Shown: positions 19,681 through 28,693, counted from the first letter of the stretch. The stretch: DNA of 64,000 nt from Promicromonospora sp049532985 (GCF_049532985.1 NZ_CP186693.1:2728001-2792000), one strand, 5' to 3'. Notes: generated from the sequence alone by a model not told the origin. Numbers and translations: made by a program.

Positions 19681-19706
19681 CTCCACGCTACTCCACTTTC
19701 CACCAC
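19681..19706 (-). promoter_or_regulatory. MraZ-box cluster upstream of mraZ
   Basis: Read on the minus strand, three hexamers GTGGTG, GTGGAG and GTGGAG occur with exact 10-bp periodicity (19706-19701, 19696-19691, 19686-19681), separated by four bases. MraZ operators described in other bacteria are evenly spaced GTGG or TGGG repeats, so this is a likely autoregulatory site. Spacing is read directly; binding is inferred. Confidence 0.7.
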
Positions 19707-20053
19707 CACACTCGGAAAAACCGTGGGGAGAACTACCCACCAGCCCTCAATGCGCAGGTCAAAGAGGTAAAGAGCAAGTGGAGGGAATTGATGTCCGGCG
19801 TGGCGTGGAATGTCGGAGTCCCCCGGTCGGGAGCCGCACTCCCCCGGGCCTCCCCGGCCCTGGCAGCGGCACTGCGGCACCGGGCCAAAAGCCGTTCCAG
19901 GAACTGTGAAGACCGCGTGACGCAGACAACAGAGTGCTTTACATCTCTACTACGCTGGACCAGCCGGGCGAACGTCAGCCGCCCGCGTCCCCAGACAGCG
20001 CGCTCGCGCGCCAGACACGGCCTGACTACCCGGCCCGATGGAGGTCTCTCCCT
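19707..20053. other. Intergenic region between mraZ and moxR (divergent promoters)
   Basis: About 350 bp upstream of two divergent operons with no convincing gene. The part nearest mraZ holds its upstream signals. The part nearest moxR contains an AT-richer stretch (CTTTACATCTCTACTACGCT, about 19937-19956) that may be promoter DNA, but I could not fit a clean -35/-10 pair. A GGAGGT ribosome site precedes the moxR GTG. Confidence 0.5.
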
Positions 20054-21103
20054 GTGCACACGGAACCCGCCACGCCCGGCCTCGCGGAACCACAGTTCGG
20101 CGGCGGGCCAGGCACCCAGGCAGCGCCCGGACCGGGCGCGCTGGACGAGCTGGTCGAAACCATGGCCCGCGTCCGCGGAGCCGTCGAGTCGGTCGTGACG
20201 GGCCGGCCCGGGCTGGCCGACATCACGCTCGCCGTCCTCCTGGCCGAGGGCCACCTCCTCGTCGAGGACGTCCCCGGCGTCGGCAAGACCACGCTCGCCA
20301 AGGCGATCGCCCGCAGCATCGACTGCCACGTGGGCCGCATCCAGTTCACGCCCGACCTGCTCCCCAGCGACCTCACGGGCGTCAACATCTTCCGCACCGG
20401 CAGCCACGAGTTCGAGTTCCGGCCCGGCCCGGTGTTCAGCAACATCGTCATCGGCGACGAGATCAACCGCGCCTCGCCCAAGACCCAGTCGGCCCTGCTG
20501 GAGTGCATGGAGGAGGGCCAGACCACCGTCGACGGCACCACCCACCAGCTCCCCCGGCCGTTCCTCGTGGTCGCCACGCAGAACCCGGTCGAGATGGAGG
20601 GCACCTACCCCCTGCCCGAGGCGCAGCGCGACCGCTTCATGGCCCGCATCACCGTCGGCTACCCCGACCCCGCGGCCGAGATCCTGATGCTCGACCGCCA
20701 GGAGGCCACCACGCCGCTGGCGCACCTCCAGGCCGTCACCGACGGCCAGTCGATGGTGCGCTTCGCGCAGCTCGTGCGGTCCCTGTACGCGTCGCCGTCG
20801 GTCAAGCGCTACGTGGTGGGCCTGGTCGGCGCGACACGTGAGCACCCCGGCCTGCGCCTGGGCGCCTCACCGCGCGCCTCGCTCCAGCTCCTGCGGGCGG
20901 CGAAGGCGATCGCCGCGATGGCCGGCCGCGACCACGTGCTGCCCGACGACGTCCAGCGCCTCGCCCGCCCCGTGCTGGCCCACCGCCTCATCCTCACCAC
21001 CGAGGCCCGGCTCGGCGGGGTGACGCCGGAGTCCGTCGTGGACGAGATCGTGCAGCGCACCCCGGTCCCGGCCCTCGAGCCTGCCGACCGGCGTCAGTTC
21101 TGA
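20054..21103 (+). CDS. MoxR-family AAA+ ATPase
   Basis: Cytoplasmic AAA+ chaperone-like ATPase of 349 residues. Walker A is EDVPGVGKTTLAKA, Walker B IVIGDEINRASPKTQ, and sensor-type ATQNPVEMEGTYPLPEAQ follows. The C-terminal lid domain includes GASPRASLQLLRAAKAIA. GTG at 20054 was chosen because GGAGGT lies about ten bases upstream. It heads a three-gene set with a DUF58 protein and a transglutaminase membrane protein. That trio is common in bacteria and is thought to help fold or activate partner proteins at the membrane. Confidence 0.95.
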   Translation: MHTEPATPGLAEPQFGGGPGTQAAPGPGALDELVETMARVRGAVESVVTGRPGLADITLAVLLAEGHLLVEDVPGVGKTTLAKAIARSIDCHVGRIQFTPDLLPSDLTGVNIFRTGSHEFEFRPGPVFSNIVIGDEINRASPKTQSALLECMEEGQTTVDGTTHQLPRPFLVVATQNPVEMEGTYPLPEAQRDRFMARITVGYPDPAAEILMLDRQEATTPLAHLQAVTDGQSMVRFAQLVRSLYASPSVKRYVVGLVGATREHPGLRLGASPRASLQLLRAAKAIAAMAGRDHVLPDDVQRLARPVLAHRLILTTEARLGGVTPESVVDEIVQRTPVPALEPADRRQF

Positions 21104-21122
21104 GCGGCCGGGCGGCGATCGC

Positions 21123-22448
21123 ATGACCTCTCGCACGGCGTGGCGCGACACGCTCGTCCGGATCAGCCGGGTCCGGCTGACTCCCCGCGGCATCGGGGCC
21201 ACCGCCCTGGGCGCCGGCCTGGTCCCCCTCGGGCTGGTGCTCGCCCTGCCCGACCTCGTCGGGCTGGGGGCGGCGGCGCTGCTCGCCGTCGGGGTGGCCG
21301 GGGTGGCCATCGGTACCCAGCGGCTGGAGTCCGGGCGCGGCGCGCTGCGCGTGACCCGCGTCGTGACCCCCAACCCCGTGGTCCGGGACCGGACGGCGGA
21401 CGTCAGCCTGCTGGTCGCCGCCCACCAGGCCAGCGGCGCCGCGTACGAGCGCCTGTCCCGGCTGCGGCTCTCCGAGCAGGCGGCGCACGAGCTCGCCGGG
21501 CACCAGGGCATCCGTGCCCGGGTCTCGGCGCGGGCCGACCGCATCTCGGTGCACTACTCGCTCACCCCGACGCGGCGCGGACGCTGGTCGCTCGGCCCGC
21601 TCCTGACCACCCGCACGGACGTCTTCGGACTGGTCCGCGCCACCCAGCCCCTGGGCAGCGCCACCCACGTCCCGGTGTGGCCGCGCACCGTCGAGCTGGC
21701 CGTGCGCACCCGCTCGGTGGGCGACGTCGACCACTCGGCCACGGGCGCGCGCCTGCAGTCGACGGACGACTCCGTGCTGCGCGAGTACGTCGCCGGCGAC
21801 GACCCGCGCCGCGTGCACTGGGCGAGCGCCGCCCGGCGGGGTCAGCTCATGGTCCGGGCCGACGAGAGCGCCGGCGTGCGGCCGGTCACCGTCCTGCTCG
21901 ACCGTTCGCTGCTGCCCCACTGGCAGGAGGCCGGCGGGTCGCGCCGCGCCGTCGCCACCGACGACGGCGAGTGGGCCGTGGAGCTCGCGGCCTCGATCGC
22001 CACGTCCTTCCTCGACGCCGGGCACCCAACCCGCCTGGTCACGACGTCCGTGGCCCCGACGCTGGAGAGCGCGCGGTTCGCGAGCACCCGGGCGAGCCGG
22101 GCGGCCCTGCTGGACACCTGCGTCGACATCCGCGGGCACCGCGGCAGTGCCGAGGGCCACCACGCGACCGGCACCACCGCCCGGGCACTCCGGCTGGCGC
22201 GTACCGCCGGGGAGATCGTCATCGCGGTGCTCGGCCCGCACGACCCCGAGGCCCGGCACAGCCTCGCCGCCCTCGGCGCCGAGGGCACCTGCTGGGCGCT
22301 CCTGGTGGAGCCCCGGGGAGCGGGGTTCCAGCACGAGCTGGACGAGACCTCCGCCGAGCTGCGCACCTCGGGCTGGCACGTCAGCACCACCCAGTCCCGC
22401 ACCGACCCGGAGCGTGCCTGGGCCCTGCTCGCGGAGCGTGCCCTGTGA
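21123..22448 (+). CDS. DUF58 domain-containing membrane protein
   Basis: A 441-residue protein with two N-terminal hydrophobic segments (about 22-62) and a C-terminal DUF58 domain that resembles a von Willebrand A fold. The hallmark LREYVAGDDPRRVHWASAAR is at about residues 219-238, followed by the MIDAS-like VLLDRS. It begins 19 bp after moxR and ends in a GTGA overlap with the transglutaminase gene. Presumed partner of the MoxR ATPase; its specific target is unknown. Confidence 0.92.
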   Translation: MTSRTAWRDTLVRISRVRLTPRGIGATALGAGLVPLGLVLALPDLVGLGAAALLAVGVAGVAIGTQRLESGRGALRVTRVVTPNPVVRDRTADVSLLVAAHQASGAAYERLSRLRLSEQAAHELAGHQGIRARVSARADRISVHYSLTPTRRGRWSLGPLLTTRTDVFGLVRATQPLGSATHVPVWPRTVELAVRTRSVGDVDHSATGARLQSTDDSVLREYVAGDDPRRVHWASAARRGQLMVRADESAGVRPVTVLLDRSLLPHWQEAGGSRRAVATDDGEWAVELAASIATSFLDAGHPTRLVTTSVAPTLESARFASTRASRAALLDTCVDIRGHRGSAEGHHATGTTARALRLARTAGEIVIAVLGPHDPEARHSLAALGAEGTCWALLVEPRGAGFQHELDETSAELRTSGWHVSTTQSRTDPERAWALLAERAL

Positions 22449-24736
22449 TCCCGGCCCACCGCGGACCCCTGGTCCGTACCGTCGCCTCCACGGTGCTCGT
22501 CGCGATCGCCGTCATCGCGTCCATGCACGCGCTGACCCTCGTCATCGACCCCGGGCCGTGGCTCACCGTCGGCACGACCGGCGTCGTCCTCGTGTCGGCG
22601 ACCAGCGCCCTCGTGCGGTACTTCCTGATCCGCAACGCCGTGGACCGCGCGGCCGTCCGCCGCGCCGCCGGCCAGGGGCCGAGCGCCGACCGGGCCGCCG
22701 ACCGCGCGTCGGGCAGCGCCTCGTTCGTCGCGACGGCGGCGGGCGCCGTCGTCGCCTTCTGGTTCCTCCTGGCCCGCTACGGCGGGCCGGGCCAGCGGTT
22801 CGAGCCGTTCGTGGGCCCCGACGCCCTGGACCGGGTCCTCGAACGGTTCCGCCAGGCCACCGAGACGATGAGCACGCAGGTCGCACCGGTCGGCCCGGAC
22901 GAGGCCATCAGCATGGTCGCCGTGGGCGGCACGCTCCTGGTGCTGCTCGTGGTCGACTCGCTCGCCGGTGCCCGGATGCCGGGCTTCGCCGGCATCCCGC
23001 TGCTGCTCCTGTGGACGCCGCCCCTCACGCTCATCGGCGAGGTGCCGTGGGGCGTCTTCGCGGTCAGCGTCACCGCGATGCTCCTGCTCCTGACGGTCGA
23101 CCCGACGGGCGTCACGCCGGGCCGGCACGCCGGCTCCGACTCGGCGGCCGTGCGGCGCGCGCAGCGATTCCGGTCGTGGATCACGGCGGCGACCGCCGCG
23201 GCGGTCGCCGCCGCGTCGCTCGGCGTCGCGACGGGCACGGCCGCCCTGCCCGCCCTGGCGGGCTCCTGGAGCCAGCTCATCTCCACGCCGTCCGACACGG
23301 TCGAGCTGTCCTCCGAGCTCGACATGCGCCAGCCCCTGAGCGCACGCTCCGACAGCACCGTCCTGCGGTACACGGCGCCCGAGGACACCTCGGTCGGCCC
23401 CCTGCGGGTCATGACGCTCACGGCGTTCGACGGCGTGCAGACCCACCGGAACGCGCCGACGGGCGGCCTGGCGGAGTTCGACCGGTCGACCCTGCTCGCC
23501 CCGCCCGGCGAGGGTGCGAGCGGTGAGAGCCGTCGGATCGCCATCGAGATCGGGCAGCTCACCGGCGTCGAGCTGCCGCTGCCGCTCGAACCCCGGTCGG
23601 TCGACGCCGACGGCGACTGGGCCTACGACGCGATCCGCGACGAGGTGCGGGGCTCCGAGGGCACCCAGCCCGGCTCCGCCTACCGCGTCGACATCGTCGA
23701 CCGGCAGCTCACCCCGGACCTGCTGCGGTCCGTCCCGACGTCCGGGGACCCGCGCTCCGCGGGCTACACGGAGGTGCCGGACACCGAGCACCGCGCGGAC
23801 ATCGCCCGGTACGCGGAGCAGATCGCCGGCGACGCGCCCACCCGCTTCGACGCCGTGGTCGCACTGCAGAACCACCTGCGCTCGGGGGCGGGCTTCGTCT
23901 ACGACCCGGACGCCGACTACCGGGGATCGTCCGACACCGTCTGGGACTTCCTGCAGGACAAGGAGGGCTACTGCACGCAGTACGCCCTGTCGATGATGAT
24001 CATGGCGCGCACGCTCGACATCCCGGCGCGGATCGGTGTCGGCTGGCTGCCCGGGCGGCCCGACGGCCAGGGCGGGTACCGGGTCACCGGCCAGGACTCG
24101 CACGCCTGGCCGGAGATCTACTTCCCGTCCGTGGGCTGGGTGCGCTTCGAGCCGACGCCGCAGGTGCAGACCGGCCCGCTGCCCGCGTACGCGAACCCGG
24201 ACGCCGGCAGCCTGCCCAGCACCGCACCGTCGGCCAGCCGGGCCCCCGAGGTGCCGTCGCAGCAGCCGACTCAGGCTCCCGAGGAGTCGGACCCCGCCGC
24301 CACGGCCGGCACCTCGACGGGCGACGCCGTGTCCGACCGGACGCTGCCCGGCTGGACCTGGGTGGTGGCCGGTGTGCTCGCCCTCGGCGTGCTCGGCGGC
24401 GCCGCGTGGCTGCTGCTGCGCCGGCGCACCGAGCCGGAGGTGCTCGACCCGGAGCTCGCCTGGTCCCGCGTCCTGGCCCTGCTCGCCGAGCAGGACGTAC
24501 GGCTCGGCCCGTCCGTCACCCTGCGCCAGGCACCGGCGTCCATCGCGGACGAGGTGCGCGCGCGCACGGGCACCCCTCTGCCCGACGACGTCACCGAGCG
24601 GCTCACCGCCCTGGCCGACGCCGCCGAGCAGGAGCGCTACGCCCGGCACTCCACCCCGCCGACCGCGGCGGAGCTGGAGGAGCTGACCACGGCCCTCACG
24701 GCGGCCCTGGCGGCCGTGCTCACGCCGGCCCGCTGA
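22445..24736 (+). CDS. Transglutaminase-like membrane protein (DUF3488/transglutaminase/DUF4129)
   Basis: A 763-residue membrane protein. Several N-terminal membrane segments lie within residues 12-265. A periplasmic transglutaminase-like core carries Cys510 in GYCTQYALS and His553 in DSHAWPE, with Glu569 in VRFEPTP where relatives often have Asp. A Pro/Ser/Thr-rich linker follows, then one more membrane helix (about 640-658) and a C-terminal cytoplasmic DUF4129-like region. GTG at 22445 overlaps the DUF58 stop. Likely a peptidase or amidase acting on proteins or cell wall material outside the membrane, as inferred for TgpA relatives; substrate unknown. Confidence 0.92.
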   Translation: MIPAHRGPLVRTVASTVLVAIAVIASMHALTLVIDPGPWLTVGTTGVVLVSATSALVRYFLIRNAVDRAAVRRAAGQGPSADRAADRASGSASFVATAAGAVVAFWFLLARYGGPGQRFEPFVGPDALDRVLERFRQATETMSTQVAPVGPDEAISMVAVGGTLLVLLVVDSLAGARMPGFAGIPLLLLWTPPLTLIGEVPWGVFAVSVTAMLLLLTVDPTGVTPGRHAGSDSAAVRRAQRFRSWITAATAAAVAAASLGVATGTAALPALAGSWSQLISTPSDTVELSSELDMRQPLSARSDSTVLRYTAPEDTSVGPLRVMTLTAFDGVQTHRNAPTGGLAEFDRSTLLAPPGEGASGESRRIAIEIGQLTGVELPLPLEPRSVDADGDWAYDAIRDEVRGSEGTQPGSAYRVDIVDRQLTPDLLRSVPTSGDPRSAGYTEVPDTEHRADIARYAEQIAGDAPTRFDAVVALQNHLRSGAGFVYDPDADYRGSSDTVWDFLQDKEGYCTQYALSMMIMARTLDIPARIGVGWLPGRPDGQGGYRVTGQDSHAWPEIYFPSVGWVRFEPTPQVQTGPLPAYANPDAGSLPSTAPSASRAPEVPSQQPTQAPEESDPAATAGTSTGDAVSDRTLPGWTWVVAGVLALGVLGGAAWLLLRRRTEPEVLDPELAWSRVLALLAEQDVRLGPSVTLRQAPASIADEVRARTGTPLPDDVTERLTALADAAEQERYARHSTPPTAAELEELTTALTAALAAVLTPAR

Positions 24737-24841
24737 CGGTCCTCGGGGGCGTCTCCGGGCCGGGGGCGCCCATGGCCCCGGGGCTCCCCTGGACCGGGGC
24801 GCCCTGGAGGCGCACCGCCGGGACGGGAGCACGGGCACACG

Positions 24842-24875
24842 ACAGGAGCCGGGCCCCTCGGGGCCCGGCTCCTGT
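24842..24875. terminator. Strong bidirectional terminator hairpin
   Basis: A perfect 16-bp inverted repeat (ACAGGAGCCGGGCCCC and its complement) with a two-base centre. In practice it would fold as a 15-bp stem with a four-base loop. It lies 105 bp after the transglutaminase gene and about 75 bp past the convergent DUF3040 gene, so it probably ends both transcripts. Confidence 0.85.
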
Positions 24876-24950
24876 GGTGTCTCCACGACGCCGGTCGTAC
24901 CGTCGCGGATCGTGTACCGGCAGTCCCACGGGACCGCCGGCGACGGCCGC

Positions 24951-25379
24951 CTAGCGGCCGCCCTCGTTGCGCCGGTTCTCCCAGCGCTCCTCCAGACGGG
25001 CGAGGAAGCCGCCGGAACGCCCGCCCCCGCCCTGCCGCTTACGGGGCCGACCGGCCCTCCCCGGTGGCGGCTGGACCGTGCCGTCTTCGCCGACGACACC
25101 GACCGGGCCCTCCTGCGGCTTCTTGCGCGGTCCGAGGAACGCGAAGACCACACCCGCGAACATCAGCACGAAGCCGATGGCCCCGAGCCAGGTCCGCGAC
25201 GTCGCCGCACCGACGACCAGAAGGAGCAGGCCGACGACGACGCCGGCCCCGGACAGCACATAACGCAGCGCGTTACCGCGGCCCGTGGACTGGAGCGTGT
25301 TCGCCAGCCGCGGGTCGTCTGACGTCAGAGCACGCTCCATCTGCTCCAGCACCCGCTGCTCGTACTCGGACAGAGGCAT
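24951..25379 (-). CDS. DUF3040 family membrane protein
   Basis: A 142-residue actinobacterial protein of unknown function. It begins with the family signature MPLSEYEQRVLEQMERAL and DDPRLANTL, followed by two closely spaced membrane helices (about 43-62 and 67-85) and a basic, Gly/Pro/Arg-rich C-terminus. ATG at 25379 was chosen because the family always starts at this motif, seven codons inside the open frame. Frequently adjacent to dinB in actinobacteria, as here. Confidence 0.9.
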   Translation of the reverse strand: MPLSEYEQRVLEQMERALTSDDPRLANTLQSTGRGNALRYVLSGAGVVVGLLLLVVGAATSRTWLGAIGFVLMFAGVVFAFLGPRKKPQEGPVGVVGEDGTVQPPPGRAGRPRKRQGGGGRSGGFLARLEERWENRRNEGGR

Positions 25380-25485
25380 CGAGACCCCCGGATCTCGCAA
25401 AGGAACAGTGTCCCTTCCAGGATAGGACGACCCGGCCGTCGTTGGTAGTCGACATCCCGGGCATACCAGCGACTATAGGGGCAGA

Positions 25486-26727
25486 TCAGTATCGATGCGT
25501 GCTGTTCTTGTGATGTACACCCAGGTCAATCGCCGTTCGCCCGAACTTCTCCCGCACCGCGTCGAGCGCGACCTCCGCGTCACGCTGTGCTCCGGAGCGC
25601 GGATCGACCGCTTCCTCCAGCGTCGGCTGGCGCGCGGAACCGTCACGCCGCAACAAGTTCTCGCCCCGGACGCCCACGAGCCGGACCGGAAGCCCACCCA
25701 GGTCCACCCCGGCGACGAGCTCGCGCGCGACGAGGTAGATCTCCCGGGCGACGTCCGTGGGACCGTCCAGCGTTCGCGATCGGCTGAACGTCGCGAAGTC
25801 GCTGGACCGGACCTTCACCGACACCGTGCGCGCCAGCACGCCCTGGTGGCGCAGCCGGGCCGCGACCCTGTCGGACAGCTCCAGCACGCGCCGGCTGACC
25901 GCCGCGGCGTCGTCCTGGTCCGTGCCGAACGTCGTCTCGGCGCCGATGCTGTGCTCGCGCTGCTCGGGCACCACGGGACGCGGGTCCCGGCCCCACGCGA
26001 GGTCGTACAGGTGCGCCCCGCTGACCCGCCCCACGGCGGCCTGCAAGCTCGGCAGGTCGGTGTGCGCGAGCTCCCGCACCGTGGTGACGCCCCAGGCCGC
26101 CAGGGCCTTCTCCGTCTTCTCCCCCACGCCCCACAGGGCACCGACCGGCAGCGTGTGCAGGAAGTCGACGGTGGCCTCCGCGGGCACGAGCATCAGACCG
26201 TCGGGCTTGGCGTGCGTCGAGGCCAGCTTCGCCACGAACTTGTTCCGCGCGATGCCGACCGAGGCCGTGACGCCGTGCTCGGCCTGGATCCGGCGGCGCA
26301 GCTCGGCCCCGATCACCGTGGGCGCACCCAGCCGCCGCCGGGCGCCGCTGACATCCAGGAAGGCCTCGTCCACGCTGATCTGCTCGACCAGGGGCGTGAC
26401 CTCCTGGAGCATCCCCATGACCGACCTCGACACGTCGCGGTACAGGGCGTGGTCGGGCTGCACGATCGTGGCCTGCGGGCACAGCAGGCGCGCCCTGGTC
26501 ATCGGCATCGCGGAGCGCACGCCGAACGCCCGCGCCTCGTACGTCGCGGCCAGGACCACGCCCCGCTCCTGCCCGCCGACGATGACCGGCAGGCCCCGCA
26601 GCTCGGGCCGCCGCGCCAGCTCGCAGGACGCGAAGAACGCATCCATGTCCAGGTGCAGCACCGAACAGCCGGACTCGTCCGACCCCCAGTCGCGTCTCGC
26701 CGCCGCCGAACGCGGCCCCTTGCTCAC
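25486..26727 (-). CDS. dinB: DNA polymerase IV, Y-family translesion polymerase
   Basis: Error-prone polymerase of 413 residues that copies past DNA lesions. Catalytic motifs are LHLDMDAFFASCELARRP at about 24-41 and ISVDEAFLDVSG at about 117-128. The thumb helix-hairpin-helix (LWGVGEKTEKALAAWGV) and little-finger domain (SIGAETTFGTDQDD) are intact. The C-terminus ends HHKNSTHRY without an obvious QLxLF beta-clamp motif. GTG at 26727 follows ACGGAG. It lies 130 bp downstream of the SAV_6107-type gene on the same strand, and a LexA-controlled promoter upstream of that gene probably drives both. Confidence 0.95.
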   Translation of the reverse strand: MSKGPRSAAARRDWGSDESGCSVLHLDMDAFFASCELARRPELRGLPVIVGGQERGVVLAATYEARAFGVRSAMPMTRARLLCPQATIVQPDHALYRDVSRSVMGMLQEVTPLVEQISVDEAFLDVSGARRRLGAPTVIGAELRRRIQAEHGVTASVGIARNKFVAKLASTHAKPDGLMLVPAEATVDFLHTLPVGALWGVGEKTEKALAAWGVTTVRELAHTDLPSLQAAVGRVSGAHLYDLAWGRDPRPVVPEQREHSIGAETTFGTDQDDAAAVSRRVLELSDRVAARLRHQGVLARTVSVKVRSSDFATFSRSRTLDGPTDVAREIYLVARELVAGVDLGGLPVRLVGVRGENLLRRDGSARQPTLEEAVDPRSGAQRDAEVALDAVREKFGRTAIDLGVHHKNSTHRY

Positions 26728-26857
26728 CGACGTGCTCCGTCCTTGCCGTCATCCGGCGCTCGGTTCCTGGTACCCCTTGCCGAGCACCCACTGCTGAACG
26801 TACTCACTGCCGCACGTCCCGGCACGGGACAGCCCCGGCGCCAGGACGCGGCGCGCG

Positions 26858-27334
26858 TCACGACGCCTCGGGCACCAGGGTCAGGCGCTGCGTCGAGAAC
26901 CCCGCGTCCGGGTCCACGAGCATCGCCACCTCGTCCCGGAAGTCCTCCGCGCACGCGAGCAGCTCGTCGGCGCGCGCAGGCGCCACCCGTTCGGGCCGGC
27001 CGGCGTCGACCGCAGCGCGCAGGGGCGCCCCGGACGCGAAATACCCGGACCACGCCGCGAGCTCCGGCTCGGCGTGCGCGAGCATGTCCCAGACCGTGCG
27101 GGCGCCGGAACGCGCCGACGGGCGGCCACGCAGCGCGACCACCGCGGCGGCCGAGCGGATCGCAGAGAGGTGCGCGTGCACGAACCGGTCCCCCGGGTCG
27201 GTCGAGCGCGCGGCCTCGGCCAGCTCCGCGTCCGCCTTGCGCAGCAGCGCGCTGACCCCCGGCGGGACCGCACGCGGCGCGAGCATCCGCGCGGAGACCA
27301 CGTTGCGCGCGCCCTGAGAGTGCATGGTGCCCAT
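26858..27334 (-). CDS. SAV_6107-family HEPN-like protein
   Basis: A 158-residue, mostly helical actinobacterial protein of the SAV_6107 HEPN family. Family-type sequence includes LLRKADAELAEAARSTDPGD followed by RFVHAHLSAIRSAAAVVALR. The most N-terminal in-frame start (27367) would lie on the -10 box of the SOS promoter. I therefore chose ATG at 27334, which has GGAGG seven bases upstream and fits a short leader. Biochemical role is unknown. The LexA box suggests damage-inducible co-expression with DNA polymerase IV. Confidence 0.85.
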   Translation of the reverse strand: MGTMHSQGARNVVSARMLAPRAVPPGVSALLRKADAELAEAARSTDPGDRFVHAHLSAIRSAAAVVALRGRPSARSGARTVWDMLAHAEPELAAWSGYFASGAPLRAAVDAGRPERVAPARADELLACAEDFRDEVAMLVDPDAGFSTQRLTLVPEAS

Positions 27335-27365
27335 CTCGAACCTCCGATCGAACCCCTTGAACGAC

Positions 27366-27394
27366 ACTATCGAACATACGTTCTATCCTGTCAA
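27366..27394 (-). promoter_or_regulatory. SOS promoter with LexA box inside the spacer
   Basis: On the minus strand a -35 box TTGACA (27394-27389) and a -10 box GATAGT (27371-27366) are separated by exactly 17 bases. The Gram-positive/actinobacterial LexA motif GAAC-N4-GTTC fills 27372-27383 of that spacer. Bound LexA would block the polymerase. Transcription would start about 25 bases before the ATG of the SAV_6107-type gene and continue into dinB. Confidence 0.88.
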
Positions 27395-27425
27395 GCGACC
27401 CGCCGGCCCGGGAGACACTGTCCTC

Positions 27426-28352
27426 ATGGCCCGCCGCTCCACCCGACGCCGCCCATCCTCCTCCGCACCACTGACACTCCCCGGCGAGCTGCCCGACGGG
27501 GAGGTGCCGATCAGCACCGGCACGGCCGAGGTGGTGCGCGACCCGGACTTCCCTCAGCGCGTGACGCTGCACGTCAACGGCGTGCCGAGCTCCAGCCTCG
27601 ACCTCGCCGACCCCGGTTTTCTCGACTTCGAGTACATGCAGCAGATGGCCGCCTTCGTGGCGCTCCTGCCGCCCGGACCGCTCCGCGTGCTGCACCTCGG
27701 GGCGGCCGGGAGCGCCTTCGCCCGGCACGTGGAGCACGAGCGACCTGGTTCCCGCCAGCTCGGCGTCGACCTCGACGCCCGCCTCCTGGAGCTCGTCCGC
27801 GAGTGGTTCGCGCTGCCCCGCTCGCCCCTGCTGCGGCTGCGCGCCGAGGACGCCGGGGTCGCCCTCGCCTCGGCGCACGACGCGTCCTACGACGTGGTGG
27901 TCCGGGACGTCTTCGCGGACGACCGCACACCCGCGCACCTCGTGGGCACGGGCTTCGCCGCGCAGGCGCACCGGGTGCTCCGGCCGGGCGGGATGCTGCT
28001 CCTCAACTGCGCGGACCGGCCGCCGCTGACCACCGCCCGGCGCGAGGTGGCGAGCCTCGCCGCGGCCTTCGGCCCCGGTGCCGCGGCGCAGGGCCGGCTC
28101 GCCGCCGTCGCCGAGCCCGCGATCCTCAAGGGCCGCCGGTACGGCAACCTGGTCCTCGCGGCCGTCCGCGCGATACCCGAGGACACCGCCCGCGACGACT
28201 CGCAGGACGGCCCGGCCACCCCGGACCTGCACGACCCCCGGCTGGCGCGCGCGCTGCGCTCCCTGGCCGTCCCGGCGACCCTCCTGGCGGGCGAGGACGC
28301 CGCTGCCTTCGCGGGCACCGCGGCACCCCTGGACACGCCTGCCACCGGCTGA
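27426..28352 (+). CDS. Spermidine synthase-like SAM-binding protein
   Basis: A 308-residue cytoplasmic protein resembling the spermidine synthase/methyltransferase fold. The SAM-type motif VLHLGAAGSAFARHV is at about 81-95, the acidic strand end is LGVDLDARLLELV, and YDVVVRDVFADDRTPAHLVG with LRPGGMLLLN completes the Rossmann core. The key residues of true polyamine synthases are not clearly present, so substrate is unknown; many actinobacterial proteins labelled fused spermidine synthase look like this. ATG at 27426 lies 32 bp from the -35 box of the divergent SOS promoter. Confidence 0.8.
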   Translation: MARRSTRRRPSSSAPLTLPGELPDGEVPISTGTAEVVRDPDFPQRVTLHVNGVPSSSLDLADPGFLDFEYMQQMAAFVALLPPGPLRVLHLGAAGSAFARHVEHERPGSRQLGVDLDARLLELVREWFALPRSPLLRLRAEDAGVALASAHDASYDVVVRDVFADDRTPAHLVGTGFAAQAHRVLRPGGMLLLNCADRPPLTTARREVASLAAAFGPGAAAQGRLAAVAEPAILKGRRYGNLVLAAVRAIPEDTARDDSQDGPATPDLHDPRLARALRSLAVPATLLAGEDAAAFAGTAAPLDTPATG

Positions 28353-28442
28353 GCGGCCGGTGCGCACACGGACGGCCCGCACGGGCGCACCAGCCGAACA
28401 GCCACCGTCGGGCGGTCGTCCGGACGTGCAGCCCGGACGTGA

Positions 28443-28478
28443 AGAAGGGCCGTGCCCCACGCGGAGCACGGCCCTTCT
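28443..28478. terminator. Bidirectional terminator between the spermidine synthase-like gene and cspA
   Basis: A 13-bp perfect stem (AGAAGGGCCGTGC and its complement) with a ten-base loop lies 90 bp past one stop codon and 12 bp past the convergent cspA stop. The stem ends in CTTCTCGT on one side and has A-rich sequence on the other, as expected for a shared terminator. Confidence 0.88.
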
Positions 28479-28489
28479 CGTCAGCTACC

Positions 28490-28693
28490 TCAGAGCGGAA
28501 CGACAGCTTCCGCCTGCGGACCCTTGGGGCCCTGCGTGATCTCGAACTCGACCCGCTGGGCCTCCTCGAGCGACCGGTAACCGTTGGACTGGATCGCGGA
28601 GTAGTGCACGAAGACGTCGGCGCCGCCGCCGTCCTGGGCGATGAACCCGTACCCCTTCTCCGCGTTGAACCACTTCACAGAACCCTGCGCCAT
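28490..28693 (-). CDS. cspA: Cold-shock domain protein
   Basis: A complete 67-residue single-domain cold-shock protein that binds single-stranded RNA and DNA. RNP1 is KGYGFIAQD and RNP2 is VFVHYSAIQ. The opening MAQGSVKWFNAEKG is canonical for actinobacterial CspA. GAAGGAC precedes the ATG at 28693. It is monocistronic, closed by the shared hairpin at 28443-28478, and has at least 350 bp of non-coding DNA upstream that could hold a long 5' leader. Confidence 0.96.
   Translation of the reverse strand: MAQGSVKWFNAEKGYGFIAQDGGGADVFVHYSAIQSNGYRSLEEAQRVEFEITQGPKGPQAEAVVPL

Noticed and set aside
21842..25153. A 1103-codon minus-strand open frame opposite the DUF58 and transglutaminase genes
   Set aside because: Same reasoning: antisense to a coherent moxR-type operon, low-complexity composition, no domain.
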